A DNA stretch of 64,000 bases. It comes from Paratrimastix pyriformis. Lineage: Eukaryota; Preaxostyla; Paratrimastigidae. The notes under the pieces were generated by a model. That model was not told the origin of the DNA. It saw only the letters and a program-made list of their open reading frames with translations, and made no database searches. Position 1 is the stretch's first letter; every line of letters starts with the position of its first letter. A program made the position numbers and the translations under genes. Below are positions 59,394 through 64,000 of this stretch, one piece after another. The stretch is taken from the NCBI GenBank assembly GCA_027972325.1, contig JAPMOS010000026.1:412501-476500 (forward strand). The letters are read 5' to 3'.

Positions 59394-62300
59394 CTACGGC
59401 GGTGTTTGCTCCCTCGAGGCCCGTGGCGCGGGTGGGGCCTCAGGCCCCGAACCAGGACGGGGCTGGGGGGACGCCGCGGCCGGTGGGATGTCCTCCTGCT
59501 CCTGCTCCTGCTCCTCCTGGGGTCCGCCCGACCGGCAGCCGGTGGCCATGGCGAGCTCCTCCGGGAGCAGGTCCTCCTCGCGCAGCCACAGGAACCGCGG
59601 GGGCCCCGGGTCGCGACGGACCCACTGGGCGGGGGTGGGCGATCGGAACACGGGAAGGAGGCAGTGAGTCATTGAGCGGGATTGGCGGGCGAGCGCGGCA
59701 GGGGGTGGGGTGGGTGTGGGTGTGGGGTGTGGGTGGGGGGGGACATAGCATCGTGGCGCGGTGCCGGCCGACCTTCACGTGAAACTCGCGCTGCCGGTCC
59801 GGCGGTTCAGAGGCCCACGTGGTGGTGGGGAGAGGGATGAGAAAGGCGAATGAGACTCCTGCCATGATCGGGCCTCTCCTCCACTTCCTCCATTCCCCTC
59901 CTCACACCGTCCAGTCGACACGGCCCCGCCCACCGCCTCGCAGACGATCGGGGCCCCGTCGGCTCCGGCCACGATGCGCTCCTCGAAGACCCGCTCGACG
60001 TGGCCCACACACTCGTCCTCGCGGGCGCTCGCCTGGGGCGAATCGGCCTGGGACTGCATGTCCTCCTCGGCCGGCAGCTGCGCCCCCCCACACACACACA
60101 CAGACGGCACAGCGCGGGGCGAGCATACCGGTGGTTAAGGCGAAGCAGCCGGATCTCGGCGCGCACGGATTGGCACCCCAACCGGCAACGAAGCAGAGCC
60201 CAAGGGCCGGAGCGACAGACGGATGAGGGCCGGTGCTGATGGGCCGCGGGCTTCAGCCGAAGTGCGTGCGCTTGCTGGACCTGGGGGGCGGAGACGCAGC
60301 GGGGGCAGGGGGGGTGAGGCGCTCGTGCGGCCATCGAGGGCGAAGACAGGAGAAGGGGGGCGGCCGGGGCTGAAGCAGACCGCCGCCAGGAATGAGGCCT
60401 CTTCGTCCTCGGGCAGCCCCGTCGCGCCTCGGGCGGGGCCCTCGGCGCCGGGCAGGTTGAAGACCTGCCGCTTGAGGGGGGCCGTGGGCGAGACCACCAA
60501 ATGCGCCTGATGGCCAAACAGGCCGGCCGCAGAATAAATCGGAAAAAAAGTGGGTTGAGGGGACTGGCACGGGGGGTGCAATGGGAAGTGGACCTTGCCT
60601 GGGACGGAAAACCACTGCGGGACGCCACCACGCCTTCGTCGGAGGGGCGGGAAAAGGTAGGCTGCACGCCCACAGCAGGCCACCACAAACGTCAAAATGA
60701 GGCCGCAACAATGGGGGCTGAACGTTTTTCGGGAAACAGGTCCCCCATGCGAACAGGCTGAGTGAACGCTGGGGGCGGACCCAGCTGTAATCGGACGTGA
60801 TCCCGCTCGGCGAAGCAGCCCCCGCCAGCGACTGTGGTCGTTCCCAGGGTGCGGGCCATCTCGCCCGTCCCGCCGCCGCCCCCGGCACCGGACCCGCCCA
60901 TCCCGCCCGGCCTCAAGGGGGCCACCAGGCCCCCCGCAGTTTTGGTGGTGGCCCCGCGGGCGTGTCGGGTAAGGGAGGTCGCCTGGGGACCGACCAGGCC
61001 CCGGGCCAGGGAGGCTGCGCGGCCGGGGGTCGAGTCGCGGCTGGTGCAGCTGGCTCGGAGGGAACCACCCTCGGTGCCGGGCGCAGACGAGGCAACCAGA
61101 GCCAAGGAGCGCTGGCCGCCTGTGGGCCAGAGGGGTGGCGAGGGGTGACGGATGTGTTGCGAGGGCGCCGGGGCGAGGGGGTGGTGACTGACGGCGGTGC
61201 GTGTTGCAGGGGGGGGCACAGACCCTGGCTCAGCCCCACCGTCGGACTGGCGACCGTCGTTCGCTTCGGGGCCACCACCCGGACCGACCCGCGGCCGGCG
61301 CCGCTGATCGCCGAGGCGCGGGTGGGCGTGGGTGTGGGGGCGGGCGAAGGGGGCGGAGCCGATGTGGCCGATCGGACCGCCGGCCCGTCGTCGCTGGTCG
61401 AGGGGATCGGGGAGCCGGGCGGCAGGTCGGGTGTCAGTGCGGTCAGTTCCGTCAGGAAGACTGAGTTGGGCGGGCCGCCGGCGGCCGCCGGCTGATCCGG
61501 GAGCGTCGAGACGGGGGTGAAGGTCAGGCCGGCCCGGGAGCGGTAGGCTGTCGATGGGGATGAGAAGTGGGGTGGGTCAGCGGGTGGGTGGTGAGACCGA
61601 AGGTCATTTTGAGCTGAGGCTGCCTGCTTCCAACAGACCCTCGAATTGCGAGTACCCGGGGTAGAAGTCGGCCAGATCGCCATCCGCCTCATCACCCAGC
61701 CGGAGCGTGTTCTCTGCGATCGGCCAGAAAGACAGAAAGACGGGGGGCACTATCAGAGAATGCACTACTGGCCGCAGCCCGGCCACACCCGAGCCTGAAG
61801 GCCAAAGGGAACGCGCAAGTGCATCGCCCCAGACAGACAGACAGACCGTCGGCAACGGTGTACGGGGCGGCCTCGACGCCGACCCACTGGGGCAGCGGAT
61901 CGCCACACTCGATGGCCAGCCGGAGGGCCTCCTCGAGGCGCCCCTGGGTGGCCAGGACCAGGTCCTGCTCGGCCACGGCGTGGTTCTTCCAGGCCCGGGC
62001 AGGGGCTGGCGACCGGGAGGGCGGCGGCAGGGTGGACTGCACGAGATGAAGTAGGCGCGGAAGATCAGAAACCCAGGTGGAAACGGCGCCCGTCACGCCA
62101 CGTCGCAACACCCAGCGACATCCCCGGGGCGGGACGGACCTTGGCGCGGGCGGCCCACTTCTCGGGGGTCCCGGCGGGCTCTTGGGTGGCGGGCGATGGA
62201 GCGGGCGAGGTGGGGCCCGAGTGGCGGGCGACCCAGAGCCAGGACTGGGGCAGGGTCGGGTGGGGGTCGAGCTGCCCCAGGGGGATGGAGAGCGTCCGGT

Positions 62301-62617
62301 GGGTCGGAGTGGGCGGGTTGGAGGGAACGGCCGTGGAGCTGCACACAACGGGATGGAAGCGACGTGCGATGGTGGGTGGTTGATGCCATTGAATGAAAAA
62401 GAGAACACAACATCGTTTCCCATCGAATACGGAGCAGAACGGAGTCTGGGATTGGATCTTTTTTGATCAGGAAACTGTACACTCCAAGTGTCGGATGAGG
62501 CGGGGTGCCGGATGATGCGCCCTGGAGATGCGGGGCGGGAAGACGCATGGTGGGCGTGGGATGGGTGTGGGATGGTGATGTGTCTGTGCCTGTGTCTGTG
62601 TCTGTGTCTGTGTCTGT

Positions 62618-62659
<42 letters not shown>

Positions 62660-63985
62660 GGGGGGGGGGGGGGGCAGACTCAGGTGAAGCGCCGGGCGGC
62701 GTGGAGGAGCGGCCGCCACTGTTCCATTCCAGCCAACGCCACGCCCAGAGGAGAACAGAGTGAGGCCCCGCGTTTTCGGAGGGGAAAGGCGGGCAGACTC
62801 GGGCACGGGCGTTGGCGCCACGGCAGCGCGCACCAGCCCCGAGACGAGGTCCACGCTCGAGACGACCGCGGGTCGGATGCCGGCGCCCAGGTCGACCCGG
62901 TCCCCGGGCTGCACGCCCCGGACCTCCTCGGGCTGGCGCTGGGTGTTGGGTGGCGCCCCGATGGCCGAGACGCCCGATGAATGCGATGATCGGCCAGAGC
63001 CTGGATGCGCGTGTGTGTCGGAAAGAAGGAAAGAAGTGTTTGTTTGTGGGGGTCCGCTCAGGTTGGGTCGTATGCCGTCATGCTTTGGGGAACCGGGTTG
63101 TGCGCGAGTACGGCGACAGGAAGTGCCCGGTCGCAGGAAGGGCCATCACTCAGGCGGACCGGGCCTGCTGGCGGAGGGTATTCGTCGATCGCTCCGGGCG
63201 GAGGTCGGCCCTGGGCCCCCCGTACGCCGGGTGGAGGCAGGGGCGGAGTCCTCTGGGGGTTCCCCGCACAGCTTCAGAAGGGGCTCAAGGTAGGCCTTCT
63301 CCAGCGCGTAGGAGGGCGTCCCTTGGATCTGGGGGGGGGGGGGGGGGGCAGAGCCAAACCTGAGCGAGGTCCCAACGGGGAACGGGCTGCCGCATCGCTC
63401 GGTTGCCATGCCGTCCCTCTTCCACCTCCTCCCCCCTCCCATCCCCCCCCATCCCCCCCCTCCCTTCCTCCCCTCTCCCCCCTCCCCTTTTCCCTCCCTT
63501 CCCCCAGACCAGGCGATACACATCCAGTGCGGCGATCCGTGTCTTCTCGTCGACTTTCTCCTCACCGCCAGCCTCCGGCTCCTCCGCAGTCGGCTGGCCG
63601 CCCTCGCTTAGCGCGGCCCCTTCGGGCGGCCCTGCGGCGGCGCGGTACTCGGGCGGCGGGAGGGGCAGCGTCTCGTGGTAGAGGAACTCGAAGCTCGGCA
63701 GCGAGACCTCGCTCGCGGGCAGTGAGCCGAGCGAACGGTCCCGCTGGAGAAAATCCAGGAGGAAGGACAGGTAGCTCTGTGGTGTGTGTGCGTGTGTGTG
63801 CGTGTGGGGGAGGGAGGGGGGATGGAGTGAAAATCTCACGCGAGATGGGACGCTGGCTCGCTATCACCCTCACACCGCTGAGCTCCAACTGTCCCCCCCC
63901 CCCCCCCCCCTCCCCCCAAGAGCCACGGGCAGGCAAGACATGTGCCGCGACACGAGAATGGTGCGGGGGCCCGGACGAACCGTGA
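59394..63985 (-). CDS. Unrecognised large multi-exon protein, 5' end beyond the window
   Basis: I do not recognise a family. Minus-strand exon-like segments with plausible borders include 63774-63507 (SYLSFLLDFLQRDRSLGSLP; KTRIAALDVYRLVW) and 63330-63190 (GTPSYALEKAYLEPLLKLCG). Others are 62970-62790 (QPGDRVDLGAGIRPAVVSS), about 62345-62139 (LPQSWLWVARHSGPTS) and 62045-61848 (EEALRLAIECGDPLPQWVGV). Further ones are 61712-61620 (DEADGDLADFYPGYSQFEGL), 61547-61210 (Pro/Ser/Thr rich), 60510-60370 (LKRQVFNLPGAEGPARG), 60085-59925 (GHVERVFEERIVAGADG), and 59820-59775 with 59640-59394 (WVRRDPGPPRFLWLREEDLL, Glu-Gln repeat, stop). It is convergent with the receptor-phosphatase gene. Confidence 0.55.
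62577..62676. repeat. TGTGTC/TG microsatellite and G run
   Basis: TGTGTC units become a TG array and end in a G run. The array lies in an intron of the unrecognised minus-strand gene. Confidence 0.9.
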
Positions 63986-64000
63986 TGGCGTATGGGGGCA

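Overview
The window looks like nuclear DNA of a GC-rich, intron-dense unicellular eukaryote. Genes are split into many short exons. Many introns are only 44 to 55 bases, while others are swollen by microsatellites. The polypeptides are eukaryote-type: a cytosolic carboxypeptidase, a class E receptor fused to an inositol phosphatase, a Sec14-like protein and tetraspanin-like proteins. There is no operon structure, no prokaryotic ribosome-binding pattern and no rRNA. I cannot assign a lineage. An unusual shared trait is the intron 5' end, which is mostly GTCCG or GTCTG rather than GTRAGT.

Layout. 1-6.5 kb, minus strand: an M14-type cytosolic carboxypeptidase whose introns are packed with ATC/GAT and GACA repeats, with a low-complexity tail to its left. 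6.7-11.4 kb, plus strand: an unrecognised multi-exon gene with a proline-rich C-terminus. 11.5-17.0 kb, plus: MMPL/RND-type transporter A. 17.8-28.9 kb, plus: a cysteine-rich PAN/apple-like repeat protein built from a three-exon cassette repeated about eight times. One intron of it holds a degenerate LINE and another holds an unrecognised ORF. 28.9-31.9 kb: an AT-richer island with direct repeats and tRNA-like sequences. 31.9-40.6 kb, plus: MMPL transporter B, a paralogue of A with nearly the same exon layout. 41.0-48.5 kb, minus: a carboxylic-acid-reductase-like enzyme (adenylation, carrier, thioester reductase). 48.7-49.5 kb, minus: a small secreted charged protein with a TATA box. 51.4-52.8 kb, minus: a tetraspanin-like protein with about eight membrane segments. 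53.0-54.3 kb, minus: a CRAL-TRIO/Sec14 protein. 54.4-59.1 kb, plus: a class E GPCR fused to an inositol polyphosphate 5-phosphatase and a C2 domain. 59.4-64.0 kb, minus: an unrecognised large protein that runs off the right edge.

Themes. Three neighbours bear on membranes and phosphoinositides: the tetraspanin-like protein, the Sec14-like protein, which is divergent from the receptor across about 90 bases, and the receptor-phosphatase fusion. Both MMPL proteins end with an acidic dileucine-type signal, which suggests an endolysosomal membrane site. The carboxylic acid reductase suggests reduction of fatty or aryl acids to aldehydes.

The introns are unusual in themselves. In several genes the 3' splice site and the first 20 to 40 bases of the following exon have been copied in tandem into the preceding intron, leaving decoy exon heads. 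Short dispersed motifs and palindromes recur in introns of unrelated genes. Exon ends given below come from my reading of splice signals and paralogue comparison; no transcript data were available.
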